Shown: in pieces, positions 24,563-33,922 of the stretch
How the letters are laid out: every line of letters starts with the position of its first letter
How positions within the stretch are numbered: position 1 is the stretch's first letter
NCBI RefSeq assembly: GCF_016587435.1
Contig: NZ_BNJJ01000017.1
Coordinates: forward strand, 153,202-217,201
DNA length: 64,000 bases
Source: Dictyobacter formicarum
GTDB taxonomy: Bacteria; Chloroflexota; Ktedonobacteria; Ktedonobacterales; Ktedonobacteraceae
Direction of reading: 5' to 3'
Notes under the pieces: model-generated
Database searches by the model: none
Told to the model about the DNA's origin: nothing
The model's input: only the letters and a program-made list of their open reading frames with translations
Translations under genes and position numbers: made by a program

Positions 24563-26065
24563 ATGCTCAAGATGCGTTGGCTTTTCGCGCTTTCTTCCTT
24601 CTCCTTCCTCTTCACATTGGTTTTCGGCATCACTACACTTCCTGCTCATGCTTTTACATCGTCGGACGCCGATACCGCTATGCAAACTTATGTCAACACC
24701 TTTTACGACTCCAACGCCAAATATTTTTACTATGACACCAGCCATAGCAAATACAATGACTTTTGGAAGGAGGCCATTAGCTGGGACATTGTCATGGATG
24801 CGTATCAGCGTACCAACAGTGCTACCTATCGGCAAATGATTGACGATGTGTACGATGGCTTCATGGCTCGCAATTCCGATATGTCAACTGCTTGTAATAC
24901 GTCTAACTCTTTTACCCTGAGCAATAATTATAACGACGATATTGGCTGGTGGGCTAAAGCCAGTATTCGCGCTTATGAGATTACAGGGGAAAGCCGCTAT
25001 GAAAACTGTGCAAAGCGGCTCTTTGATTCTATTTATGCCTACTGGGATACGAGCACCTATGGAGGCGGTATCTGGTGGACACGCACCAATCCCACACAGA
25101 AAAATGTTGCAACAAATGCTCCGGCTGCGATAACGGCTGCAAAACTCGCGGTAGACCTGCCTGATAACAGCTATCTTAGCAAGGCGGAAGCGATCTATTC
25201 CTGGGTGAAGAGCACACTGACGAATGGTTCTGGTACTGTATACGACGATTATGATTCGGGGACTTTGCATACCTGGCAATTTACCTACAATTACGGAACG
25301 TTCATCGGCGCGGCCGATGCCCTCTATCATGATACCAACACTTCCTCATACTTGACCGATGCGGAAAACGCTGCGAATACATCAATGACGGCAGTCACGC
25401 AGAATGGTATCCTTCAAGATGAAGGAACAGGCGACGGTGGTGGGTTCAAGGGAATTTATGCCCGCTATGTGGCGGAACTGGCTACCACCTATCACCAGAG
25501 TCAATATCTCAGCTTTTTGCAGAAGAACGCTACAGTTGCCTGGAGTAACCGCCGTAGCCCTGATAATCTTATCAACACCAACTGGACGACCGAGGCTCCT
25601 AGTGGGACCATTGAGACGCATGCCGCAGGCTCAGCAGTAGCAATTCTACAGGACGTGCCGGTAGACAATATTACTGCTTACCAGGCAGAGAACGGAACAT
25701 TGCACAGTTTATCTACAGAAGCAATCTACAGTGGTTATCATGGTACAGGATATGTAGCTGGCTGGAATAAAGATGGACAATGGGTTGATTTCTCGGTGTC
25801 AGTTCCTACTTCGGGAGCCTATCGTCTGATTCTGCGCTACGCTGGAGGCGCGGGTAACGCTTCTCGCTATATCTATGCCAATGGTAAAGGTGTTGTGAAC
25901 AATCTCTCGTTCCCAGGCACAGGCAGTTGGAGTTCGTATAGTACAGTGACGGTTTATAATGTAAACCTGAACGCGGGAAGCAATACCATCTCGGTCATCT
26001 ACAATAGTTCACTAGGGAGCAAGAACTGGCTCAATCTGGATGAATTGACGGTAGTCGCGCAGTAA
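24563..26065 (+). CDS. Secreted GH76 alpha-1,6-mannanase-like enzyme with C-terminal CBM
   Basis: 500 residues from ATG 24563 (AAGGAGG upstream). A signal peptide of about 30 residues ends PAHA-F. The GH76 alpha/alpha barrel follows (about 33-380), with the catalytic pair in YNDDIGWWAKASI and surrounding motifs FYYDTSHSKYNDFW, GGIWWTR and TNAPAAITAAKL. GH76 enzymes cut alpha-1,6-mannan of yeast, fungal or mycobacterial walls. From about 385 a CBM6/CBM35-like beta-sandwich begins, AYQAENGTLHS, with YHGTGYVAGWNKDGQWVDF. It acts outside the cell. A LacI-type operator upstream fits induction by sugars. Confidence 0.88.
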   Translation: MLKMRWLFALSSFSFLFTLVFGITTLPAHAFTSSDADTAMQTYVNTFYDSNAKYFYYDTSHSKYNDFWKEAISWDIVMDAYQRTNSATYRQMIDDVYDGFMARNSDMSTACNTSNSFTLSNNYNDDIGWWAKASIRAYEITGESRYENCAKRLFDSIYAYWDTSTYGGGIWWTRTNPTQKNVATNAPAAITAAKLAVDLPDNSYLSKAEAIYSWVKSTLTNGSGTVYDDYDSGTLHTWQFTYNYGTFIGAADALYHDTNTSSYLTDAENAANTSMTAVTQNGILQDEGTGDGGGFKGIYARYVAELATTYHQSQYLSFLQKNATVAWSNRRSPDNLINTNWTTEAPSGTIETHAAGSAVAILQDVPVDNITAYQAENGTLHSLSTEAIYSGYHGTGYVAGWNKDGQWVDFSVSVPTSGAYRLILRYAGGAGNASRYIYANGKGVVNNLSFPGTGSWSSYSTVTVYNVNLNAGSNTISVIYNSSLGSKNWLNLDELTVVAQ

Positions 26066-26130
26066 ATGGTAGATCGCCCCTTTTGATGAACCGTTTAGGC
26101 ATTAGCAATAGTGGTTGTGTTACTAGAAAG

Positions 26131-26173
26131 AAGGAGTGAGTGTGAGTGCCTGTGGCATCCACGCTCACTCCTT
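26131..26173. terminator. Terminator between GH76 and the convergent propeller gene
   Basis: AAGGAGTGAGTGTG (26131-26144) pairs with CACGCTCACTCCTT (26160-26173) with one G-T pair. The loop itself contains TGCC/GGCA. Confidence 0.65.
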
Positions 26174-26225
26174 ACCTTACTACCCCCGAGAGCAGGTGAT
26201 GAACCTGCTAGCTATAAACATCTAA

Positions 26226-29201
26226 CTAGTAAGCTCCCGAGAGGACAACAGAAGCAGGATTGTTATCGATGCGCTGCCAGCCGGTGATGGGCGTACCTTG
26301 ATAGAGCCAGATTGACCCATCGTTATGCAACTGGTAGAGATCTCCATTGCCATCGGCGGCAATAGCAACGGCCGCAGGATTGTTATCGACCTGTTGCCAG
26401 TTATTCGGGGTACCCAGATACTTGTAGATCGTCCCATCGGTATGCAACAGGTACAGTCCCCCCACGTTATCGACCGCAAAGGCAATGTTGCCACTCCAGC
26501 TATCCAGTTCCTGCCAGCCAGTCATCGGAGTGCCCTGGTAGAGCCAGAGTGTGCCATCGTTATGCAGTTGATACAGGTTGCCCTTGCCATCAGCTTCAAT
26601 AGAGATGGTAAGCGGGTTGTTATCGAGCTCTTGCCAGGTATAGGGAGTGCCCTGATACTTCCAGATCGATCCATCGGTATGCAGCAGGTACAGTCCTCCC
26701 AGACCATCAGTTGCCAGCCCAATATTGCCAGGCCATTTATCCAGTTCCTGCCAGCCAGTCATCGGAATGCCCTGATAGAGCCAGACCGTACCATCGTTAT
26801 GCAATTGGTAGAGATGGCCTTTCCCATCGACAGCAATCGCCGTAGCAGCCGGGTTGTTATCGACCTCCTGCCAACTGAACGGAGTGCCCTGGTAGAACCA
26901 GATCGACCCATCGTTACGCAACTGGTAGAGATTGCCAGAGCCATCTGTAGCCATCGCGGAAGTTCGCACATTGTTATCCAGTTCCTGCCAGGTGGACCCC
27001 TGATAGAACCAGATTGACCCATCGTTACGCATCTGATATCTATTTGTGCCGAACTGGCTGAAGCCGCGCATGGGGTATTGTTTCGTGGTGTAGTAAGCGG
27101 AAAGCTCAGCAATTGAAGTGAAGTACGAACTGCCGCCTGGCGTCCCGATAATACGTACGCCATCGCCCCATGTGTCGTTGAATGTGAACACATAGTTGGT
27201 ATTGGCTCCGGCTGCATTGCTGTAGGGATAGCTCGGCGTGACATGCAATCCAGAGACGTTCACCCACTGGAAATTCTGGCGCACCTGGACGGTTAGACCA
27301 TTGCTATACCAGCCGCCATCGCTAAACATATTGCCAGTCGTATAGACGACCTTATTCAGGTTATAGGCCTGATTCCAGGTATAGCCCCACCAATCTTGCG
27401 TCTTGGCCGCCTGATCATAGTCGTCTTCGTTCTCCGAAAGGTTGCCGTTGTTCAGTGAATCCGTGAAGTTTGCTCCACTCAGCGAGCCAAAATGCGTACT
27501 CTTACTGATGGCAGTTGTGCCATTGCCAGTCTGAGCCAGGTTGTTCGTATCACTTCTGGCATTTGCGGGCGTCGTGGATGTATACGGCTGAACATACATC
27601 TTACGCAAGTCGAAGTTGTAAGAATCGCCGCTACAGCAGACATTGCTCTGCAAATACATCGATTTACCGTCCGCGCTGATGAATTTAGAAGGGATACTGG
27701 TGCCGTATTGTCCGCGATTCTGGGTCAATTGAATGGGACCAAAGTCTTTCGACATAAACAGGCTCCATGGTCCCCAGGGATTGGGCGACTCATAGAATTC
27801 GTGGGTTGCATAGCTCCATGAGCTGAAGATATAGCGGTGCAATGGAGCATCGTAGGTGACGCCACCCTGACCGAAGGGGTGTCCATTGGTACAGCAGAAG
27901 TTGCCAAATGTCTGCGGATACATTTGGCGATCATCTTCTAATACTGGAACCTTGGCGTTAATGTCGCTGGACCAGGTTGGATTCCCACTGCCATCGGTAC
28001 CGGTATAGAATTGCCAGCTTGAGCGCGTTTGTACGCTGGCACTGGGAACACGACCCAGGTAGAGCGACTGCTGGTCACGCCAGTTGCTATCAAAGCCATA
28101 AGCGTACACATATCCATCGATGGAATTCGCGTAGTTCTTGCCATAATCAAGGAAAAAGATCGTGGTAAAGGCGCTATTCGGGAACATCGGAGCATTGGCA
28201 TCCCAGGTCCAGGTAGCCCCATGGTCGACCGATTTCGCAATCGATGCCGCGGGGACTGAATTAAAGTGATCTCGCTGTATATTCTGGAATGCAAGGTAGA
28301 TCGTGTTATTGACGCAAAGCATGCCCGTTGGTTTGAGGTAGTATGCTGGTCCGCTCCAATTGGTTCCGACGTTCGTGGCGAGCGTCGTACCTGTCAGGTT
28401 CGGTGGCGTTCCGCTGATACGACTCACGGCCATATCAAAACGATTGGTGGTGCCTCCTGAGAATGCAGTGCCATCACCATTGGCTGCGTACAGATTGTTG
28501 TCGTCAGCCCAACACGAGGGCCATAAATCACCATCAGATGGTGTCTGATAGGTAGAGTAGGATTCTTCTTGTGCGGTTGCAAAGAAGGTGCTTTGTGGCG
28601 CCAGGGTCGCGACCCGCAGCGAGATGTCGTCGAACCGTGCCCAATAATCTGTCCCCTGCCCCCAGAATCCTCCATAGACAGTGACGGTTGTGTTTGGACC
28701 GGAATTAAAGTTCACGATCTGCTGCGTATAAAAAGGCAACGTACCGAATGACATCTCCTGGAGGACCGTCACACCATCAGCTTTACGAACGCCGAAGTAT
28801 CCCACGTTTTGCGCAAAGCTGTTTTGTATCCAGCCCGTGAGCGTGTAATTCGTGTTTGGCTGTACTGGAACAGCCTGGATAATAGCGTGCCAGTTGCTAT
28901 CGGAAGTACGTATCCACGCGTTGTTCAGGCCGGAATGGGCAAAGCCTGCGTTCAGATCAATCCCCTGGCTTCCTGGACCTTCCACATTCCAGGGAGCCGA
29001 GACCGTCCCCGTGGTCTGCTGCTCGAAACCACTATCTTGCACCAGATTTTGGGTGGCATAGGCTTGCCGGGGGGTGGTGGCAAGAGATGCGTTTCGTGAA
29101 GACGTGGTCGCAGCATGTGCTGAAGAGGAACGCATGAAGGGGATGCTTACCATGACGACGAGCATGGCAGTCAAAAAGATACTTGTAAGACGTTTAATCA
29201 A
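26226..29201 (-). CDS. Secreted multidomain protein with DUF4185-like core and seven propeller-like repeats
   Basis: 991 residues from a TTG start (29201; GGGAGG six bases upstream). A signal peptide ends near SSSAHA. Residues about 50-200 resemble a CBM4/9-type sandwich (LVQDSGFEQ, WARFDDISLRV). Residues about 210-560 form the core (DGDLWPSCWADDNNLYAANG, SVDHGATWTWD, SPNPWGPWSLF), which resembles DUF4185/glycosidase-like propellers. A 90-residue spacer is followed from about 700 by seven near-identical repeats of about 40 residues, each with YQLHNDGSIWLYQGTP and WQELDNNP. Seven such units could close a beta-propeller lectin. It probably binds or degrades polysaccharide outside the cell. Confidence 0.7.
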   Translation of the reverse strand: MIKRLTSIFLTAMLVVMVSIPFMRSSSAHAATTSSRNASLATTPRQAYATQNLVQDSGFEQQTTGTVSAPWNVEGPGSQGIDLNAGFAHSGLNNAWIRTSDSNWHAIIQAVPVQPNTNYTLTGWIQNSFAQNVGYFGVRKADGVTVLQEMSFGTLPFYTQQIVNFNSGPNTTVTVYGGFWGQGTDYWARFDDISLRVATLAPQSTFFATAQEESYSTYQTPSDGDLWPSCWADDNNLYAANGDGTAFSGGTTNRFDMAVSRISGTPPNLTGTTLATNVGTNWSGPAYYLKPTGMLCVNNTIYLAFQNIQRDHFNSVPAASIAKSVDHGATWTWDANAPMFPNSAFTTIFFLDYGKNYANSIDGYVYAYGFDSNWRDQQSLYLGRVPSASVQTRSSWQFYTGTDGSGNPTWSSDINAKVPVLEDDRQMYPQTFGNFCCTNGHPFGQGGVTYDAPLHRYIFSSWSYATHEFYESPNPWGPWSLFMSKDFGPIQLTQNRGQYGTSIPSKFISADGKSMYLQSNVCCSGDSYNFDLRKMYVQPYTSTTPANARSDTNNLAQTGNGTTAISKSTHFGSLSGANFTDSLNNGNLSENEDDYDQAAKTQDWWGYTWNQAYNLNKVVYTTGNMFSDGGWYSNGLTVQVRQNFQWVNVSGLHVTPSYPYSNAAGANTNYVFTFNDTWGDGVRIIGTPGGSSYFTSIAELSAYYTTKQYPMRGFSQFGTNRYQMRNDGSIWFYQGSTWQELDNNVRTSAMATDGSGNLYQLRNDGSIWFYQGTPFSWQEVDNNPAATAIAVDGKGHLYQLHNDGTVWLYQGIPMTGWQELDKWPGNIGLATDGLGGLYLLHTDGSIWKYQGTPYTWQELDNNPLTISIEADGKGNLYQLHNDGTLWLYQGTPMTGWQELDSWSGNIAFAVDNVGGLYLLHTDGTIYKYLGTPNNWQQVDNNPAAVAIAADGNGDLYQLHNDGSIWLYQGTPITGWQRIDNNPASVVLSGAY

Positions 29202-29221
29202 TGAAAGCCTCCCTGCTTATT

Positions 29222-29279
29222 GAAAACGTTTTCCTATATATCCGTGCAAAACGTTCTCATAAACTTTGAAAACGTTTTC
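29222..29279. promoter_or_regulatory. Three LacI/CcpA-type operators
   Basis: GAAAACGTTTTC at 29222-29233 and 29268-29279, with the variant CAAAACGTTCTC at 29247-29258. Spacings of 25 and 21 bp lie immediately upstream of the propeller gene's start. The dyad resembles catabolite-responsive or GalR-type sites. The 29280-29493 remainder shows no convincing gene. Confidence 0.7.
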
Positions 29280-29493
29280 AAATAAATATAGTAAAAATAG
29301 TACCTGATCATTATTGGATTTGTCAATAGAGGTGTGAAGCGAATTATCACAAAGAAACGAGCTCTTTTTCTGTTAAGTGGGCACCTATATTCGCTAATTG
29401 TCCTTCAAAGAGGTGCATAGATGTCAGAATTTCATGAAAAGGATTTCTTAATAAGAGAAATATGCAGAGGCTCGTAGTGGCAGGTATATCGGC

Positions 29494-29545
29494 CTGGAAA
29501 GCTATTGGGGTCAATCTGTATTTATGGTCCCAATAGCTTTTCCAG
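29494..29545 (-). terminator. Terminator hairpin after the Gfo/Idh/MocA gene
   Basis: CTGGAAAGCTATTGGG (29494-29509) pairs with CCCAATAGCTTTTCCAG (29529-29545), with a one-base bulge. Confidence 0.65.
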
Positions 29546-29555
29546 AGAGCAAAAC

Positions 29556-30683
29556 TCATACGTCAGGATCCACAATCGCCATTTCGCCTGCGGGTGTATT
29601 GCGATAAGCTTCAAATAGCTTCATAATTTCTAGCGACTGCTCCAGCGTGCCTTTCTCTGGAGCACGACCTGCCAGCACGCTTTCACAGAAATGCAGCACT
29701 TCCGGGACATAGCCCAGATAAAACAGATTTTTATTGTATAGCTGGCCCAAAGAGAACTCTGGCTCCCAGTATAGTGGGGCCTCTTTTTCATCTACGAGAT
29801 ACGAGGCTGAGCGACCATACCCCAGGCCGCTCGCTTTGCGGTAGTATGTTATCTTCAAGCCATTTTGTACCACGATATTCGCCTTTTCGCCTACGATTTC
29901 CAGGTATTCTAGTGGACTACTCGCCGATATGCCTGCGCACATGTGCAACGTTCCCACAGCCCCGGAGTGAAAACGCAGTGTCGTGATGCTCCCGCCGTTA
30001 TGAGGTTCCCACTCATAGGAGAGGCGATGGACCTTTCCCATCAAGTAGCCTAACACAGCTCCCGGATGATAAATATGATCCAGCAGGCCCGTAAGCTGTC
30101 TCAGATCCTGACGTTGCTCGAAGGCTGGCATCGCTTGTGGATAACGCAAGTAACACGAGGAGATACGTCCAAAATCGAGCGTAGAAATAAGCTGTTTCAC
30201 CTTCTCCATGCCTGGAGTGAAAATCTTCTTTAAGCCTGTCATCACGTAACGTTGATGCACCTTGCTGGCCTCCATCAGCTGACGGATTTCGGCTGTGCTG
30301 GCGGCCGTAGGCTTTTCCATCCAGACGTGCGAGCCATGTGCGAGGGCGTCCAGGGCAATATCCGTTGCCTGCACCCGACCATCAGGATGATAAGAGGTCA
30401 CAATGAACACGGCATCTGGCCGTTCATGGTCGAGCATCTGGCGATAATCAGTATAGTAAGAGCGTGCTCCAAACTGGCGTGCATATGCCTCCGCGCGCTC
30501 ACCTTGAATGTCAGCGATAGCAACCAGGTCTACGGGAGCATACTGAAAGGTCGGGTAGACATTCCGAAAGGAGTGGCCGCCAGCTCCAATGAAGCAGACA
30601 CGTAACTTACGCTCATACTCAAAATTATACTTTACATACCTCTCGACTTTCTTATCCATCGAGTGCTTCGTTTCAGATTGCAT
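29556..30683 (-). CDS. Gfo/Idh/MocA-family oxidoreductase
   Basis: A 375-residue NAD(P)-dependent dehydrogenase of sugars or inositols. The Rossmann motif is VCFIGAGGHSFRNVYPTF near residue 28. The dinucleotide pocket is LVAIADIQGERAEAYARQFG. The catalytic Lys is in HVWMEKPTAAS. The C-terminal domain holds GLLDHIYHPGAVLGYLMG, including the usual His. ATG 30683 has AAGGAAAGG eight bases upstream; two in-frame TTG codons precede it. It is divergent from a GntR regulator and near the GH76 block, consistent with sugar-acid or polyol use. Substrate unknown. Confidence 0.87.
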   Translation of the reverse strand: MQSETKHSMDKKVERYVKYNFEYERKLRVCFIGAGGHSFRNVYPTFQYAPVDLVAIADIQGERAEAYARQFGARSYYTDYRQMLDHERPDAVFIVTSYHPDGRVQATDIALDALAHGSHVWMEKPTAASTAEIRQLMEASKVHQRYVMTGLKKIFTPGMEKVKQLISTLDFGRISSCYLRYPQAMPAFEQRQDLRQLTGLLDHIYHPGAVLGYLMGKVHRLSYEWEPHNGGSITTLRFHSGAVGTLHMCAGISASSPLEYLEIVGEKANIVVQNGLKITYYRKASGLGYGRSASYLVDEKEAPLYWEPEFSLGQLYNKNLFYLGYVPEVLHFCESVLAGRAPEKGTLEQSLEIMKLFEAYRNTPAGEMAIVDPDV

Positions 30684-30765
30684 CAACAATTCCTTTCCTT
30701 CTGGAACTTCTGTGTATCAAATTCCTGGGACTTTTCTGGTGATGGTTGCTAAAATGAAATATGAA

Positions 30766-30780
30766 TGGTATACAATATAC
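30766..30780. promoter_or_regulatory. Probable GntR operator GGTATACAATATACA
   Basis: A TA-rich dyad, GTATACAATATAC, in the divergent region between the Gfo/Idh/MocA and GntR genes. FCD-type GntR proteins bind TNGTNNACNA-like sites, so autoregulation and control of the neighbour are likely. Confidence 0.45.
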
Positions 30781-30814
30781 AATATATCAAAGTCAGTGGG
30801 AAGAGGTATTTGCA

Positions 30815-31492
30815 TTGGAGAGAGCAGCATTGACCAATAAACTGGAACATCAATCTCTCACTCAGAGAATCCACGATCGAGTCCGTGAACTGATCGAGTC
30901 AGGTGCATTGTCACCTGGAACACAACTCGATGAACGTAAGCTCGCAAAAGATATGGCCGTGAGTCGAACACCTTTACGAGAGGCAATCGCGACGCTTGTT
31001 GAGGCAGGCATTGTTGAGCGACACCCTTATCGCGGGAACTTTGTCCGTACGTTCAGCGCCGGGCAAGTAAATGATCTCTATGTGGTTCGCCAGGCACTCG
31101 AAGGATTGGCTACGCGGCTGGCGGTATCCAAACTTTCAGAAGAAGGATTGGCAGAGCTACACCTGATTCTCGATGAGGCCCAGGCAGCGCTGGAACGTAG
31201 TGACTTGATTGGCTACAGTAACGCTGATCAACGTTTTCATGAAGCTATCGCACAAGCCAGTGAAAACGAGATCTTGATAGAGTCTCTTAATCGCTTGAAA
31301 TGTCAGATTCAAATCGTGCGCTTGAGCGCGAATCGTGACCCTGACGTGGTTGCACGTACTGCTCTGGAACGTCCTCGCATTCTTGCTGCATTAGAAGCAC
31401 GCGATGGAGACCTGGCGGCCCGGCTGATAGAGGAGCATATTGATGGAGTTCGCCGCGCTGTAATCTCTCAGATGTCAGCAACAGAAGCCTAG
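30815..31492 (+). CDS. GntR-family regulator, FadR/FCD subfamily
   Basis: 225 residues from TTG 30815 (AAGAGG eight bases upstream). TTG 30833 with GGAGAG is equally good, while ATG 30761 would translate the operator. The winged helix is RIHDRVRELIESGALSPGTQ to AVSRTPLREAIATLVEAGIV. The all-helical FCD effector domain follows, with metal-ligand-like positions DLIGYSNADQRFHEAIAQAS and ALEARDGDLAARLIEEHI. FCD members sense organic acids or sugar acids. It is divergent from the dehydrogenase and followed by a cupin gene, forming a small catabolic unit. Confidence 0.87.
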   Translation: MERAALTNKLEHQSLTQRIHDRVRELIESGALSPGTQLDERKLAKDMAVSRTPLREAIATLVEAGIVERHPYRGNFVRTFSAGQVNDLYVVRQALEGLATRLAVSKLSEEGLAELHLILDEAQAALERSDLIGYSNADQRFHEAIAQASENEILIESLNRLKCQIQIVRLSANRDPDVVARTALERPRILAALEARDGDLAARLIEEHIDGVRRAVISQMSATEA

Positions 31493-31553
31493 AACTTTCG
31501 GCTCTGGGATAGCTATTATCATTGGTCAATATGAATTATAAGGAGGATTATCA

Positions 31554-31934
31554 TTGAATACACACGATAAGGTCAGAAAGATAATAGATGAACCTATGCA
31601 ACATTTGAGTTGGGGACACCTCTCCTGGTTAGTAGGAGCGAAACAAATGCCTGGAGCGGAACAAACAATGGGAGTCGTCACGATTTATCCGGGCAAACGC
31701 AATGCCTTGCATAAACACCCCAACTGCGAAGAACTGCTCTATGTCGTCTCCGGTGAGTGTGATCATAAGCTAGGAGATGAAATCTTCCATCTGACGCCAG
31801 GCAGCGTGATTTGTATTCCGCGTGGAGTACCACATTGGGCCAGGTGTACCAGTGCCGAATCGTTGGTAGCGGTGATCTCTTTCTCATCTCCCGACCGCCA
31901 GACCGATACCCTTGAAGGTGATGAAGCGAGCTGA
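31554..31934 (+). CDS. Small cupin protein
   Basis: A 126-residue single-domain cupin starting at TTG 31554 with AAGGAGG seven bases upstream. The first cupin motif is ALHKHPNCEELLYVVSGECD (His, His and Glu metal ligands). The second is PRGVPHWARCTSAESL (His). It probably binds a metal and acts on sugar acids or as a sensor. It follows the GntR gene by 61 bases, probably in the same transcript, and the family commonly accompanies such regulators. Exact reaction unknown. Confidence 0.8.
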   Translation: MNTHDKVRKIIDEPMQHLSWGHLSWLVGAKQMPGAEQTMGVVTIYPGKRNALHKHPNCEELLYVVSGECDHKLGDEIFHLTPGSVICIPRGVPHWARCTSAESLVAVISFSSPDRQTDTLEGDEAS

Positions 31935-32117
31935 TGCTGATTACAGCCGTGGTATAGTTTCTGGTAAGTTCGTCAATAACATCCAAGTGCGGGAGAACCG
32001 TGCAATCAGATACTGGACACTTTGTCACCAACCTCTCTCTGATTTCGTAGTCAAAACAAGGGAATATCCAGGCCAACAACAAATAGGGAAAGGAACATTG
32101 TCACCATCAAAACACAC

Positions 32118-32152
32118 ATTTGCATCCGGGCCTCAGTAATCCGGATGCAAAT
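32118..32152. terminator. Perfect 12-bp hairpin before the kinase-like gene
   Basis: ATTTGCATCCGG (32118-32129) pairs with CCGGATGCAAAT (32141-32152). It may end the GntR-cupin transcript. The rest of 31935-32171 holds nothing. Confidence 0.45.
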
Positions 32153-32171
32153 TCGACGGAGGAAAAAGGTT

Positions 32172-32957
32172 ATGCCAGAGCTCAATGCCAACACGTGCAA
32201 GATCTTCAAGGCAAATTTGGGCCACTACTCTTTGCTGGAAATCATCCATCATGTGGTGGGCAATGAACTTGCTATCATTGTCGGATATACAAATCGTCTA
32301 CAACGAGCAATATGGACATCAGAACAACCGCTAGAACAGAAGGCCTGGGCACAGAGTCGTGAAAAATGGGAGGATTATTTGCGCATCATTACGCAGAAGG
32401 AGGCGCAACTCAATGACTTTCTCACACAAATTCGTGTATTAACGCTTCATCCGGCTGATGAAAGATTTTGTTCAACCATGTTGAAACTCGATGTTACCGG
32501 CTTAGTACAGAAAATCATTGACCGACTTTTTCCCCTTTTCTGTGATCAAGAAATCCAGGTTCATGTGCCTGAACAGCCATACTTTATTGTATGTGATCCT
32601 CTTTGGATCGAAGTTGTATTAGAACATTTGTTTACGCATAATCTAGCCTTTCATGATGGCTCCGAACCAGCCACTATCTCTCTGGAGTGTCGCGACGAGC
32701 CTGCGTATCATCTTCATGAAGTACAAATAAGTATCCGTGTCACAAAACGCCCAGTCAAACGCATACCGATTGCCGAAGGGAAGATGTTTGAAACGTGGTC
32801 GCAGACACTCGACCAAAGAGATCAGGACGTTTGCATAGCATTATGCTATGACATCCTGCAAAAACATGGAGGACGTCTTTGGACTGAACAAGGACAGGAA
32901 CAAGCAGAAAGTATGATTATTGCACTACCCTTAGCGTCAGAAGCAAGTGCCGAATAA
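32172..32957 (+). CDS. Degenerate histidine-kinase-like protein
   Basis: 261 residues from ATG 32172 (GGAGG nine bases upstream). Residues 20-100 resemble a dimerisation/phosphoacceptor helix pair, IIHHVVGNELAIIVGYTNRL. The position of the phosphorylated His in the SHEL box is Asn (GNEL). The C-terminal half resembles a kinase ATPase domain: the N-box-like LEHLFTHNLAFH and the terminal CYDILQKHGGRLWTEQG are recognisable, but the DxGxG G1 box is not. It has no membrane segment. It is probably a non-catalytic sensor or scaffold. No response regulator is adjacent. Confidence 0.6.
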   Translation: MPELNANTCKIFKANLGHYSLLEIIHHVVGNELAIIVGYTNRLQRAIWTSEQPLEQKAWAQSREKWEDYLRIITQKEAQLNDFLTQIRVLTLHPADERFCSTMLKLDVTGLVQKIIDRLFPLFCDQEIQVHVPEQPYFIVCDPLWIEVVLEHLFTHNLAFHDGSEPATISLECRDEPAYHLHEVQISIRVTKRPVKRIPIAEGKMFETWSQTLDQRDQDVCIALCYDILQKHGGRLWTEQGQEQAESMIIALPLASEASAE

Positions 32958-33123
32958 TGCCATTTGACTTGATTAATTATTGGATCTTCCTTCGAAATGG
33001 ATAGAGTCAAAAAGAGAAATAAAAGATATAGCTGTATAATAAACATTTTTTTTATTAATATCTATAATCGTAATCAGCCGGTTAAATACCATCCAAAATT
33101 GTATAAAGGAGTTTAATCTACAG

Positions 33124-33912
33124 ATGACTCAAGAAGCTAAAAACATCGCATCTGAGTACCGAGGATATGCACAGGCATTTCAAGGCGAGAGCGTGGTACA
33201 AGCCTATCATTTTCGTGCTCCTTATCCGTCTGAAACCTTTGCTCTTCTGGCTGGACTCATTCGACCTGGTGAACCCAGCCATGTCCTTGATGTCGGCTGT
33301 GGCACTGGCAATATTGCTCGTCACCTCGTCGAGCGAGTTGATCGGATTGATGCAGTAGACTTTTCGCAGCAGATGATCGAGCAAGGCAAACGCCTTCCCA
33401 ATGGAGACCACCCTCATTTGCGCTGGCTCTACGGGCGCGTAGAGGATGCGACGCTTGATCCACCGTATGCGCTGGTGACAGCAGGTGAGAGTTTGCACTG
33501 GATGGATTGGGGGATCGTCATGCCACGTTTTCATGAGATCCTGATGAAAGATGGCTATCTGGCTATCGTGGCAACCCACACGATCCCTGATCCCTGGTCA
33601 CCTCTGGGTGAGATCCTTCCGCGTTACAGAACGGATAGATATCAAGGACAGCCAGATGACACGCAGCAGCAAAGCCTCTTTCAAAAAGTCGGTGAGTGTA
33701 CAACCAGGCCAATTACATTTGTCCAATCTCTCGACGACTTTATCGAATCCTTTCACTCACGGGCAGGCTTTTCTCGGGAACGTATGGGGCAGGCACAGGC
33801 TACGGCTTTTGATCAGGAAGCAAAAAAGATCTTGCTGAAATCCTATAGCGATGGCACGATCACATTCCAGGTCACGGCACGTATTGTGTGGGGTTTCCCA
33901 GGAGGCCACTAA
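33124..33912 (+). CDS. Class I SAM-dependent methyltransferase
   Basis: A 262-residue cytosolic enzyme. Motif I is VLDVGCGTGNIARHLVERV. The acidic loop is IDAVDFSQQMIEQG. The motif IV region is DPPYALVTAGESLHWMDWGI, like the small-molecule or ubiquinone/Tam-type methyltransferases. A C-terminal cap of about 90 residues should select substrate. ATG 33124 has AAAGGAG upstream. It is a singleton ended by a hairpin at 33923-33974. Substrate unknown. Confidence 0.87.
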   Translation: MTQEAKNIASEYRGYAQAFQGESVVQAYHFRAPYPSETFALLAGLIRPGEPSHVLDVGCGTGNIARHLVERVDRIDAVDFSQQMIEQGKRLPNGDHPHLRWLYGRVEDATLDPPYALVTAGESLHWMDWGIVMPRFHEILMKDGYLAIVATHTIPDPWSPLGEILPRYRTDRYQGQPDDTQQQSLFQKVGECTTRPITFVQSLDDFIESFHSRAGFSRERMGQAQATAFDQEAKKILLKSYSDGTITFQVTARIVWGFPGGH

Positions 33913-33922
33913 AGAAGTTGTT

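Noticed and set aside
29347..29559. 70-residue minus-strand frame with hydrophobic patch
   Set aside because: It runs through the terminator hairpin of the Gfo/Idh/MocA gene and has no ribosome site or recognisable motif.
29556..31934. Placing the GH76/propeller genes and the Gfo/Idh-GntR-cupin genes in one operon
   Set aside because: Strand changes, terminators at 26131 and 29494 and separate operator types show independent transcription units. Only a functional theme is shared.
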